Part shown: positions 7,958-15,959 of the stretch, in pieces
Layout: each line of letters opens with the position of its first letter
Numbering within the stretch: position 1 is the stretch's first letter
DNA from: Anaerobutyricum hallii DSM 3353
GTDB lineage: Bacteria; Bacillota; Clostridia; Lachnospirales; Lachnospiraceae
Direction of reading: 5' to 3'
Assembly: GCF_000173975.1 (NCBI RefSeq)
Contig: NZ_ACEP01000031.1
Coordinates: 1 to 33,110, forward strand
Length of the DNA: 33,110 nt
The notes under the pieces: generated by a model
Seen by the model: only the letters and a program-made list of their open reading frames with translations
The model's database searches: none
Told to the model about the DNA's origin: nothing
Made by a program: the position numbers and the translations under genes

Positions 7958-8839
7958 TTACTCTTTTACAATCGTAATTCCGCGATTTAAAGCTTCATCT
8001 TTTGCAAGACCGGTAACTAATGCATCCTGTCTTACAACGATTGTCTTAAATCTCGCATTCTTTGCTATATCGACTCTGCCGATTACTTTTTTGTCTAACT
8101 TTACACTGCTCGGTGTTTCCACTTTTTTGACTGGCTGGCTTACTGACTGTACTGCTGGCTCCATCTTTGTGGAAACAATTCTGTCTTTCTTCGGTGCCGG
8201 CTTACTGTTATCCAGTGCCGGGAGAGACACCTTTGCAGAGAAAACTTCATTTACTTTACTGCACAGACTATAGTCTGTAGTCAATGTGATTCCGTATGCG
8301 AGCATATCTTCAAGATTATGTCGCATTTTCGCTTTATAAGCTTCTGTTACTTTAAAGCCTAACTGCTCTCTTACCTTGTTATCCGGACAGCAGCCATCAA
8401 TTGCTGCCACGATTGGCTTTCCTGTAGCCATCGCTCTGGAAATCATATTGGTAAGAAGATTATCACTGATACAATTTGCAACCTTTGCGGCTGTATTAAT
8501 TGTCAGCGACGGAATAATTACAAACTGACTGTCATCTACAATCTGTCTGCCGTTAACCGGAGCGCCTTCAACATAAATGGCATCCGGACCAATATCATTC
8601 CTGATACGTTCTTCTGTAATTACTTCTCCTGCTGCCTTTGACAGTACTGCTGTCAATGTCCAGCCATCCTTTTTTAGTTCATTTAAAGATGTTACTGCAT
8701 CTTTATAACCAATTAAGGCTCCGGAGAAAAGAACAGTAGCTTTCTTACAAGCCTGTGCGTATCGTAAGATGACCTGGTCTGAAATATATTCCACAATCGT
8801 TGCCATAAGCGCATCTTCAAATTCTTTTCTATTCATCAT
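7958..8839 (-). CDS. Flavoprotein-like microcompartment accessory protein
   Basis: Residues about 30-190 look like the flavoprotein fold of the phosphopantothenoylcysteine decarboxylase/dipicolinate synthase B type. It has a glycine-containing N-terminal strand-loop (VLFSGALIGYKDA) and a later IIPSLTINTAAKVANCISDNLL stretch, matching the P-x-T-x-N-T-x-A-K-x-A-x-x-I pattern. A linker rich in Lys and Pro follows. The last 35 residues include TGLAKDEALNRGITI, like C-terminal motifs of some Eut/Pdu accessory proteins. Function is unknown; flavin-dependent support of cobalamin reduction is only a guess. It sits where some pdu operons carry pduL and pduM, five bases after the eutJ-like gene. The start has two ATG codons close behind AGGTGG, and the second is possible. 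Confidence 0.65.
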   Translation of the reverse strand: MMNRKEFEDALMATIVEYISDQVILRYAQACKKATVLFSGALIGYKDAVTSLNELKKDGWTLTAVLSKAAGEVITEERIRNDIGPDAIYVEGAPVNGRQIVDDSQFVIIPSLTINTAAKVANCISDNLLTNMISRAMATGKPIVAAIDGCCPDNKVREQLGFKVTEAYKAKMRHNLEDMLAYGITLTTDYSLCSKVNEVFSAKVSLPALDNSKPAPKKDRIVSTKMEPAVQSVSQPVKKVETPSSVKLDKKVIGRVDIAKNARFKTIVVRQDALVTGLAKDEALNRGITIVKE

Positions 8840-8844
8840 GCCAC

Positions 8845-9663
8845 CTATTGCTTATTGCAGTTCATGGCAATTCCTAATGGAGTAACCAGTAAAGGTTCTT
8901 TCGGCTTAATCGTCTTAACCCCTGTTTCCTTCTCAAAAACACTTTCGAACTTCTTAAAGCTGCAGGCACCGCCTACTACATAAATAACGTCCACATCGTA
9001 TCCTTCGATAAAACGGGCAACGATTGCTGCCATCTTTTCAATTACCGGTTTAACCACAGGAAATACCAGCATTTCCTGTTTCGGATCTTTTTTGATTCTC
9101 TCGGCCTCTTCAAAGGAACATCCAAGGCTCCCAGCAAGTACCAGAGTCATGTGTGTTCCACCTGTAGGCTCATCTGCGGTAAAGATAACCTTTCCGTCTT
9201 TGAGAATACTGATACCGGTTGTTCCACCACCGACATCCACGACTGCTCCGTCCGTAATACCAAGAACAGAAGCGGCTGCTGTAGGCTCGTCAATGACATT
9301 GACTACATCCAGTCCAACAGACTCGACTACGTTGGAAATTACCTTTACGTTTCCAGAAATAATTCCCGGCGGAATGGCTGTGGCAGCTTCGTAAAACTCC
9401 ACTCCCATCAGATCTTCCAGCTTGGCTTTCATATTTCTGACCGCTCTGGATGCACCCATGAAATCCACAACGATTCCATCCCGTACAACCGTGGACGGAT
9501 AGGAAGCCCCGGCAATTGGTGTGTTGTTGGAATCTACAACAGATACTACAATGTTGGCGGTTCCAAGATCGACACCCAATCTCAAATCCCCTTCATAGGG
9601 ACGAAATTCTTCATTTTTGATAAGCTCCGAAAATCCAACTAAAACGTTATTGTAATCGTTCAT
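8845..9663 (-). CDS. EutJ-like actin/Hsp70-fold ATPase
   Basis: The 272-residue protein has the actin/Hsp70 ATPase signature: phosphate 1 (LRLGVDLGTANIVVSV), phosphate 2 (GAVVDVGGGTTGISIL) and the adenosine motif (VDVIYVVGGACSF). This is the EutJ family, thought to act as a chaperone or reactivation partner in microcompartments. IDEPTAAA is the connecting motif shared with Hsp70. Gram-positive pdu operons are known to carry an eutJ-like gene after pduK, which fits this position. It stands 200 bases after the pduK-like gene and is the first gene after the largest gap in the operon. The client is unknown, since the dehydratase already has PduGH. Confidence 0.88.
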   Translation of the reverse strand: MNDYNNVLVGFSELIKNEEFRPYEGDLRLGVDLGTANIVVSVVDSNNTPIAGASYPSTVVRDGIVVDFMGASRAVRNMKAKLEDLMGVEFYEAATAIPPGIISGNVKVISNVVESVGLDVVNVIDEPTAAASVLGITDGAVVDVGGGTTGISILKDGKVIFTADEPTGGTHMTLVLAGSLGCSFEEAERIKKDPKQEMLVFPVVKPVIEKMAAIVARFIEGYDVDVIYVVGGACSFKKFESVFEKETGVKTIKPKEPLLVTPLGIAMNCNKQ

Positions 9664-9716
9664 GTGATCCCCTTATTTATTCTAATGTTCGAATACCGAA
9701 TCATTATTGTCAGGAT

Positions 9717-9746
9717 TGCATGTGTCTGTCTCGGTATCCACATGCA
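9717..9746. other. Intra-operon hairpin (TGCATGTG/CACATGCA)
   Basis: Eight-base complementary arms with a 14-base loop lie about 55 bases ahead of the eutJ-like start. With the next hairpin it fills the only large gap between the shell and accessory genes in this half of the operon. It could affect processing or read-through. Confidence 0.5.
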
Positions 9747-9797
9747 TCCATTGCGCATATTTGTATGTACTAAATGTACGTTATTATTGATACTATC

Positions 9798-9824
9798 GCA
9801 GGAAAGGCTGAAGGCCTTTCCTGC
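9798..9824. other. Strong hairpin between pduK-like and eutJ-like genes
   Basis: GCAGGAAAGGC pairs with GCCTTTCCTGC over eleven bases with a five-base loop. No T tract follows on either strand, so it is not a normal intrinsic terminator. A role as mRNA processing site or 3' stabiliser for the upstream genes is possible. Confidence 0.65.
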
Positions 9825-9863
9825 CTGATTACTGATTTATAATCCAGAGCCGATTATTCCGAC

Positions 9864-10667
9864 TTATTTGTTATCGTTATTATCGGTGTTCTTTTTTCTT
9901 CTGGATCTGCTTCTTCTATTTCCTGTTGAAGTCTTTCCCTTAGGAGCGTCTGCCTTTTTGTCAGTTTCCTTTTTCGGTTCAGTCTTTTCAGATTTTGCTT
10001 CCTCTGCTTCTGCTTTCTCTACTGGAGTCTCTTCTGCTGGAGCTTCTGGTGCAGGTTCTTCTGCTTTTGGCTCTTCTACAGGAGCTTCTTCCACTGGAGT
10101 CTCTTCTACAGGAGTTTCCTCAGCAGGTTCTTCTGCTTTCGGTTCCTCTACAGGAGCTTCCTCTTTGACCTCTTCCGTTTCAGGTTCCTCTGATGTTGGC
10201 TCTTCTTCCTCAGGTTCTTCCACTACAGGCGGTTCAGGTGCTTCCTCGGTCACTACCTCAGCCTTTGGTTCAGTTTTTGGTTTCCAGTTCTTTACGAGTA
10301 CCGGTTTCTTTGTATCTCCTTTTGGACGATAACCTTCTGCAAGAGCAATTTCTCCTCCAACAGTCTCTCTGTTGTCTACGAGTAATTCTCTCATGCCATC
10401 TGCCGGTCTTGCTTTTAACAGTGTACTCTTTGTTCCACTTAAAGAACCGTTAACTGCTTCTGCCGCTTTTTTGCCTGCTGCGATTGCTGCTCTACATGCT
10501 CCGACGTTACCTTCTACCTTTACAGTACACATTCCGCCGCCCTTTGCATATTCATATCCAAGCAGTTTTACGTTAGCAGACTTTACTGCTGCATCTGCTG
10601 CTGCCACACAGGCAGCTAAACCAAAGGTTTCGATGAAACCAAGACATTTATTGTTAGACACCTTCAC
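9864..10667 (-). CDS. BMC-H shell protein with long acidic repeat tail (PduK-like)
   Basis: Residues about 1-92 are one BMC domain (GFIETFGLAACVAAADAAVKSANVKLLGYE, then GGGMCTVKVEGNVGACRAAI). The pore loop is KGGGMC rather than the KIGSGL of PduA. After a linker (about 93-135), residues about 136-235 are a low-complexity tail built from repeats such as EEPKAEEP and EETPVEE, very rich in Glu, Pro and Ala. The last 25 residues are basic (RRSRSRRKK). PduK of other species also extends beyond the BMC domain, but its extension is short and has metal-binding cysteines; none are seen here. The tail is probably disordered and could tether the shell or organise cargo. It lies 37 bases after pduH. Confidence 0.85.
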   Translation of the reverse strand: MKVSNNKCLGFIETFGLAACVAAADAAVKSANVKLLGYEYAKGGGMCTVKVEGNVGACRAAIAAGKKAAEAVNGSLSGTKSTLLKARPADGMRELLVDNRETVGGEIALAEGYRPKGDTKKPVLVKNWKPKTEPKAEVVTEEAPEPPVVEEPEEEEPTSEEPETEEVKEEAPVEEPKAEEPAEETPVEETPVEEAPVEEPKAEEPAPEAPAEETPVEKAEAEEAKSEKTEPKKETDKKADAPKGKTSTGNRRSRSRRKKNTDNNDNK

Positions 10668-10704
10668 ACCTCCTCACATTTCAGAATTAATTAATTGTAA
10701 AGCC

Positions 10705-11067
10705 TTAATCCAGAACTTTGAATGGCATTTTCTTTACCAGTCTTGCGGCATTCGCGCCAATCTTCCGGAACAGCTCTGTCTGATATAACTTAATCTTAAA
10801 AAGAGGGGCCGCTTTATCCAGCTTCTCATGCTGAAGAACAATGCCTTCTTTGCTGATACCAACGCCCACCCCTAATCTTGAATTCAAGCTGGCATTATGT
10901 GCAAGTTCTAATACGGAACTGCAATGCTCTGCCTGAACATCATAGGGGATGCCTTCCTCCTCGATTCCAAGAAGGACGCTGACAAAATCAGCTTCAGAAA
11001 GGTGATCACAGTCATAAAAAACTTTCACTGAAGGTCTGTTATCAATTACTGTATTGCTTCCTTCCAT
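10705..11067 (-). CDS. pduH: PduH, small subunit of diol dehydratase reactivase
   Basis: The protein has 120 residues, the usual size, and carries family-like segments (VFYDCDHL, GIEEEGIPYDV and a LGVGVGI stretch). With PduG it exchanges damaged cobalamin out of the inactivated dehydratase in an ATP-dependent cycle; the small subunit resembles the dehydratase beta subunit. It lies nine bases after pduG, as in other pdu operons. The ATG has a suitable ribosome binding site (GGAGACAAT). Confidence 0.93.
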   Translation of the reverse strand: MEGSNTVIDNRPSVKVFYDCDHLSEADFVSVLLGIEEEGIPYDVQAEHCSSVLELAHNASLNSRLGVGVGISKEGIVLQHEKLDKAAPLFKIKLYQTELFRKIGANAARLVKKMPFKVLD

Positions 11068-11076
11068 AATTGTCTC

Positions 11077-12891
11077 CTATACATCAGCACAAGACATCGC
11101 AAGTCCTGTTGCTACCGCATTACGAGGACCTTCGCATCCGCGAATGTTTCCCCGACCAGCTACTATATTATATTGTGATAATGCATCAGTTACGAGAGTC
11201 GGCACCTCGAAGTCGAGTGCAGAACCACCTACTAATACTACAAATTCGATGTCTCGTACATTACCGGTAGGACTAACCTTCGCCAATGAACGAATCGCAT
11301 TTGTTACGAATACCTTTTTCTTTGCATTGGTTCTTACCATCTTAATCTTTTCCATGGAATCCTGTCCCTCAAGCGGAACTAACTCTCCATCTTCCTTGAC
11401 TAAGACAACCTTTGCGAATACATTCGGATCTAATGGCTGTTCAAAGAACTGTACGGTTCCATCTTCATGACGAATATGGAAAAGACTTTCAACCTTTGCG
11501 AGAGAATACTTTTTAATATCTTCTGCTGTATTGAAATCTTCCAGTCCAAGTTCGGACTGAATCAGTAAAGTTACCATGTTTCCGGCCCCCGCCAGATGCA
11601 CGAGCTTTACATTGCCGTCTCTGTCTTTAATTGAAGCATCCGTTGATCCTGCTCCCATATCTACTATGGCGAGTGGTACATTTGTACCCGGTGTAGTTAA
11701 AGCTCCTTTAATAGCCATATCTGCCTCAACACCGCCAACATATACAGGGATTTTTAATCGGTCTGTCAATTCTTCCGCGATCATCTTCATCTGAAGACGG
11801 TCTGCCTTAACCATGGCAGCAATTCCTACTGCACTTTCTAAAGAAAATTCATTTGCGAGACCACCTTTAATCTTCTGAGGATTATAAGTATCTACAGCAA
11901 GTAAATCCTGAATTTTGATATCTTTTGGATGCTGGTTTGTAAGATTTGACATAACCTGACGAACTTTTTCAAGCATACCGCCGGCATTGGTGCCAGGTTC
12001 ACCTTTAATATCTTCGATGACTGGAACGCTATTTACAGCTTCCATCATCTTCTCGGCTCCCTCTTCTACGCCAACGATTACTTTTTTCTTTGCGCCTATA
12101 ATCTCAATAGAACCGGCAGGGATACGTCTTTCTTTTACGTCTCCTTCCGGTGTTTTAATGACAACGGCAGAACGATTTCCGATTAACGCGCGGGCAATCG
12201 GTACAACCTGTTTTGTATCTTCCGGGGACAGTTTGAATAATGTTGCGATACCATATGGGTTAGAGAGTACTTCGACAACTCCGCCAACAGGTGCAACTTC
12301 TACTGCACATAACATTCCGAGAGGTACTTTATCAATCATACCTACCTCATCAACGATAGGAATCTTCTTTTCAAGCCTGTTGTTAATCAAAACGCCATCA
12401 TCGCGCTGGACAATGGCACCTGTAATGTTAAATATTTTGTTATATCGGTTAATGAGTGCAGCGGCAGCTTCAAAGGAAACTTCTGCCGGAATAACCACAA
12501 TTACATCTCCGCCATCTTTGACAGTATCTAATCTGTCGATGCGCTGAGATATTCCAACACCAATCCCAACACCCCCTGGAGTATTGGGATTGTGTCCAAT
12601 CATAGTAGATTCCGTGATAATAGTTTCGGTAATAGTCTCCATAGCGACATCACCGATAACGGGAGCGGCTTCATTAATACGAACTTCATCAAGATCACTG
12701 ATTTCAAAACCAACTTCATCAAGGGCATTCTTCAGTGACTGAAAAACTCCGTGTATGTTCTGTTTCGTTCCTTTAATTCCAGTAGTACCTGTAATACCAC
12801 TCGAAAGGAATGTCACATTTTTACCATCGATTCTGGCAATCGCAGTTTCCGTTGTTGCATTGCCAATATCAACGCCCGCAACTAATTTCAC
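11077..12891 (-). CDS. pduG: PduG, large subunit of diol dehydratase reactivase
   Basis: The 604-residue protein has the actin-like ATPase fold: VAGVDIGNATTE at the N-terminus, LAIVDMGAGSTDASI near residues 395-410 and EFVVLVGGSALDFEVP near the end. It removes inactive cobalamin from PduCDE at the cost of ATP and works as a complex with PduH. The start is the GTG at 12889-12891, with GGAGG eight bases ahead of it. It follows pduE after 32 bases. Its length matches the Salmonella protein (610). Confidence 0.95.
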   Translation of the reverse strand: MKLVAGVDIGNATTETAIARIDGKNVTFLSSGITGTTGIKGTKQNIHGVFQSLKNALDEVGFEISDLDEVRINEAAPVIGDVAMETITETIITESTMIGHNPNTPGGVGIGVGISQRIDRLDTVKDGGDVIVVIPAEVSFEAAAALINRYNKIFNITGAIVQRDDGVLINNRLEKKIPIVDEVGMIDKVPLGMLCAVEVAPVGGVVEVLSNPYGIATLFKLSPEDTKQVVPIARALIGNRSAVVIKTPEGDVKERRIPAGSIEIIGAKKKVIVGVEEGAEKMMEAVNSVPVIEDIKGEPGTNAGGMLEKVRQVMSNLTNQHPKDIKIQDLLAVDTYNPQKIKGGLANEFSLESAVGIAAMVKADRLQMKMIAEELTDRLKIPVYVGGVEADMAIKGALTTPGTNVPLAIVDMGAGSTDASIKDRDGNVKLVHLAGAGNMVTLLIQSELGLEDFNTAEDIKKYSLAKVESLFHIRHEDGTVQFFEQPLDPNVFAKVVLVKEDGELVPLEGQDSMEKIKMVRTNAKKKVFVTNAIRSLAKVSPTGNVRDIEFVVLVGGSALDFEVPTLVTDALSQYNIVAGRGNIRGCEGPRNAVATGLAMSCADV

Positions 12892-12923
12892 TTCTCATAC
12901 CTCCGTCGAAATCAATCAACTAA

Positions 12924-13427
12924 TTATTTTTTTAAACGGTTACGTTTTTCGTAAATGTCTGCAGCTTCTTTAACGAAGTTACCACTTACTGTAGCACCGT
13001 ATTCGTTGATTAACTCATCACCGATTGCATATAATTCAGCTTTTGTTGAACGATATGGTCTAAGAGCGTTATAAATCTCAAGAAGTCTTGCATCAGGTAC
13101 TGGGATTAATTCACCAGCTCTTCTTAAGTTCGTTGCGAAGAATCCACGTCCTGCAGATTCAGCAACCTGAGCCTGTAATTCCAGAGTTTCTTTTGTGATA
13201 CGGAAATCTTTTGCATCTAACTTTCCATCAATAACTCCCTGTAAAGTTAAATCATTTAAAGATTTTCCAGAAGCACTCTTGATTAATTCTGGTTTTTTCT
13301 CTCCCAGTGGGTAATCCTCAACCGTAACCTTGCTTTCACATTCGCAGGCTGCGGCAGAACCCTGCATGTTTTTCATAACTTCCTGCATAATCTGTCTTAC
13401 TAATAATTCCTGATCCACGATTGACAC
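12924..13427 (-). CDS. pduE: PduE, diol dehydratase small (gamma) subunit
   Basis: The protein has 167 residues with the family block beginning YPLGEKKPELIKSASGKSL and the RAGELIPVPDARLLEIYNALRP region. With PduC and PduD it forms the B12-dependent diol dehydratase. The N-terminal helix (VDQELLVRQIMQEVMKNMQG) looks like the encapsulation-type helices seen in PduD and PduP. It starts six bases after pduD with AGGTG ahead of it. Confidence 0.95.
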   Translation of the reverse strand: MSIVDQELLVRQIMQEVMKNMQGSAAACECESKVTVEDYPLGEKKPELIKSASGKSLNDLTLQGVIDGKLDAKDFRITKETLELQAQVAESAGRGFFATNLRRAGELIPVPDARLLEIYNALRPYRSTKAELYAIGDELINEYGATVSGNFVKEAADIYEKRNRLKK

Positions 13428-13433
13428 CTCCGT

Positions 13434-14093
13434 CTATTTAAATACAACTTTAAGAGCTTTAGGAGCCTTATCTCTGTCTGCATGCTCTGTCTCTTTGATA
13501 TGCAGTACAGCGGATAAAGCCTGGAATTTCGGTCTTGCCATCTGGTCATTCTTTACAGGTACCGGATTTGGTGATTCTCCTTTAGCGTACTGAGCAGCGT
13601 TTTTACCGATTGCTCTGTATGTTTCAAGGTCGATCAGTGGGCACTGTGGGAATAACTCTAAGTTAGACAGCGGTGGAAGGTCTTTCTGATGGATTACAGT
13701 AGTACCTTTGGACTGAATTCCAATTCCGATGCCTGAACCTGATAATTCAGCAGCATCATGAGCGATGAAAGATACATCGGATGTTCTGTAAACTTTAACG
13801 ATTCTACAGGAAACACCTTCTTCTTCCAGACCAGCCATAACCTCTTTTACAATATCTGCATGAGGAATACCTACGATATTTGTTGTCTGAGATTCTCCAA
13901 AAGCAGGAGCTAAACCTAAAACAACTTCGTTAGGATTTGTGCCTTTTTCTGCATCACCGATTTCAGTAATCTGCATTCCAGGGCACTCATAAGTTTCTCC
14001 CTCTACAGCAGAAGCTGCGGAAGTATCTGCAGTATTCATTTCTTTAAGAACTTCAGCGATAACACTTTTTAATAATTTTTCATCAATTGCCAT
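13434..14093 (-). CDS. pduD: PduD, diol dehydratase medium (beta) subunit
   Basis: The 219-residue protein matches the medium subunit, which contacts the base-on cobalamin ([52 protein letters not shown]). Residues about 1-18 ([18 protein letters not shown]) form an amphipathic helix that in Salmonella PduD targets the enzyme into the shell. A short acidic linker follows. It lies 23 bases after pduC. Confidence 0.95.
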   Translation of the reverse strand: MAIDEKLLKSVIAEVLKEMNTADTSAASAVEGETYECPGMQITEIGDAEKGTNPNEVVLGLAPAFGESQTTNIVGIPHADIVKEVMAGLEEEGVSCRIVKVYRTSDVSFIAHDAAELSGSGIGIGIQSKGTTVIHQKDLPPLSNLELFPQCPLIDLETYRAIGKNAAQYAKGESPNPVPVKNDQMARPKFQALSAVLHIKETEHADRDKAPKALKVVFK

Positions 14094-14116
14094 TATGGTT
14101 CACCTTCCTTACTCGA

Positions 14117-15778
14117 TTAAAGCTTAGCCGGATCTACTGCAGTACGGATATCAGAAATCTTCTCCCAAAGTTCTGGGCTGATCTGGTAACCTGTCATAGG
14201 TCCTTCATAGCAGTTAGGGCTGTTAACAGCAGAAATTACATGGAATTTATCATCAAGCATGGAAGCTGTATGTAAGTAGTCACCAACAACTTTAGCTTTC
14301 TGAATGTTGAAGATAGACTCAGCAACGTCTTCAAATCCACCCTTGTAAAGAGCTTTAACGAAGTCGATACCTGTAACTCCACGATCAAGCATATCTGTAG
14401 CAGCTTTAAGGTCAGCTACAACGTCACGGTCAGGCATATCCTGTGAACCACGAGCGTATGTGGCAGCTTCAACTTCTTCGTCTGTAATTTCAGGTAAACC
14501 TAATTCACGGAACAGTGCCTGAATAGCTTTTGCAGCTTTATTACGTGCTGCAACAACTTCTTCTTCTCTTGCAGGAAGAAGACCAGCATCAACTCTTAAG
14601 TCACGCTGAATTACGCACCAATCATCATAATCGTCTGCATCCCAGTTGGATCCTGCGAACATGTTATCATAGTTCGGTGTGGATGAATATCCGGAACAGA
14701 TGTAGTCAGTTCCTGGAATAAACTGTGGAATAGAACGAGCAACTCTACGAAGATCAGAGTGTGTAAATGACTGGTCATTAGAGGAAGCGTTCTCAAGGTC
14801 AAGCATAGCGGCAATTAAGTTCTCACATGCAACGGCGCGGATACCACCAGGTACAGCGGCAGGTACACCGATACAGGATACAGAACCATTCTGTGTTCCC
14901 TGAACACCAGCACCACGAGTAACACCGAGGCATCTAGCCTCAAGGTAAAGCATAGACTTTCCTTCTGCCATACCCATCTGAACCTCTGAACCAGTACCAG
15001 ATGTAAATCTCATCTTAACACCACGAGATGCGTAGCAGGATGCTAAGAAAGCTTTTGACCAAGGAGTATCATCACCATCCATGAATACGTCTTCAGTTCC
15101 GTATACGGATACTGTCTCGGCGTAAGCGGTGTAACCTCTCATACCTAAGTCAAGCTCTGTAGCTTCTTCTACAGCACACTGTGTAAGGATACCAGGACGT
15201 CCAACGTTAGCACCTAACATAATAGCGATAGCATTAAATGGAGCATAACGTACAATACCTACTGTTGTCTCCATCTCTGCAAATCCACGTACAGCAGCTT
15301 CTGCTGCATCTGCTGCGATCTGAACCATGTTATCCTTTACGTTTGTAACGTGGCACTGGTTAGCTGGTTTTAAACGACATCTCATCTTGGTAATACCCAT
15401 CATAGCTTCAAGTACGCTGAGGTTACCAACGATTTCTACTAACTTAGCAGGTGTAACTGCTGTAGTATATTTTAAGCACTCCTGTCTGTTAACATTAATG
15501 TCAACTAACATACGCGCAATCTCCAGAGAGTCTGTAGCCATTGCTTCTTCTGCAAAGTCAAGATTAATGGCATATCTTGCGATGAATGCGTCAAGCATGT
15601 CGAATTCATCTTTTGTTTTTCCATCCATTTCAACAACTTCGCCGTTGACGATCTTGATAGATGGAGTTGGGTCGAATGGGCTGTTCATGGCAATAAAGCC
15701 TACTTCTGGCCATTCCTTTGCATAACCATCCTGATTAACAGGTCTTTGATCTAAATACTCAAAACGTTTACTTCTCAC
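14117..15778 (-). CDS. pduC: PduC, B12-dependent diol dehydratase large (alpha) subunit
   Basis: This is the catalytic subunit, converting 1,2-propanediol to propionaldehyde (and glycerol to 3-hydroxypropionaldehyde). An upstream TTG would lengthen the frame by six residues. I prefer the GTG at 15776-15778, which has GAGAGGTG ahead and gives 553 residues (the family has 554). With this start the active-site positions known from the Klebsiella oxytoca enzyme fall exactly in register: His143, Glu170, Glu221, Gln296, Asp335 and Ser362. Ser301 and Gln336 are also present, which points to a diol rather than a strict glycerol dehydratase. It stands about 180 bases after pduB, behind two hairpins. 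Confidence 0.97.
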   Translation of the reverse strand: MRSKRFEYLDQRPVNQDGYAKEWPEVGFIAMNSPFDPTPSIKIVNGEVVEMDGKTKDEFDMLDAFIARYAINLDFAEEAMATDSLEIARMLVDINVNRQECLKYTTAVTPAKLVEIVGNLSVLEAMMGITKMRCRLKPANQCHVTNVKDNMVQIAADAAEAAVRGFAEMETTVGIVRYAPFNAIAIMLGANVGRPGILTQCAVEEATELDLGMRGYTAYAETVSVYGTEDVFMDGDDTPWSKAFLASCYASRGVKMRFTSGTGSEVQMGMAEGKSMLYLEARCLGVTRGAGVQGTQNGSVSCIGVPAAVPGGIRAVACENLIAAMLDLENASSNDQSFTHSDLRRVARSIPQFIPGTDYICSGYSSTPNYDNMFAGSNWDADDYDDWCVIQRDLRVDAGLLPAREEEVVAARNKAAKAIQALFRELGLPEITDEEVEAATYARGSQDMPDRDVVADLKAATDMLDRGVTGIDFVKALYKGGFEDVAESIFNIQKAKVVGDYLHTASMLDDKFHVISAVNSPNCYEGPMTGYQISPELWEKISDIRTAVDPAKL

Positions 15779-15853
15779 GGTCTCAACACCTCTCAAATTC
15801 CAATTAGACTATCTTTTACCTTCAATATATATATTCAAAATAAAAGTATTACA

Positions 15854-15931
15854 ATATCCAACTGCAGGCTCTCACCCCCGCTTTGTGGATATCTCTTACT
15901 CTAATTCCCTATATGGCTCTCACCCCATATA
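15854..15931 (-). promoter_or_regulatory. Two tandem hairpins with an identical eight-base loop between pduB and pduC
   Basis: Reading on the minus strand, hairpin 1 (15931-15910) is a perfect seven-base stem TATATGG/CCATATA. Hairpin 2 (15892-15854) has a seven-base lower stem (ATATCCA/TGGATAT), an internal loop and a five-base upper stem (GCGGG/CCTGC, one G-U). Both loops read GGTGAGAG. The stems differ completely while the loops are identical, and 17 bases separate them. It resembles the double-hairpin targets of RNA-binding regulators, although the loop is not the ANTAR-type A..G.. six-base loop. It lies inside the operon just before the enzyme genes. Confidence 0.75.
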
Positions 15932-15959
15932 AAGAACTTTAAAAATCAGATTGTTAATC

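Noticed and set aside
9868-10332. Plus-strand frame rich in Ser and Gly
   Set aside because: It mirrors the Glu/Pro repeat tail of the shell protein on the other strand and has no family features.
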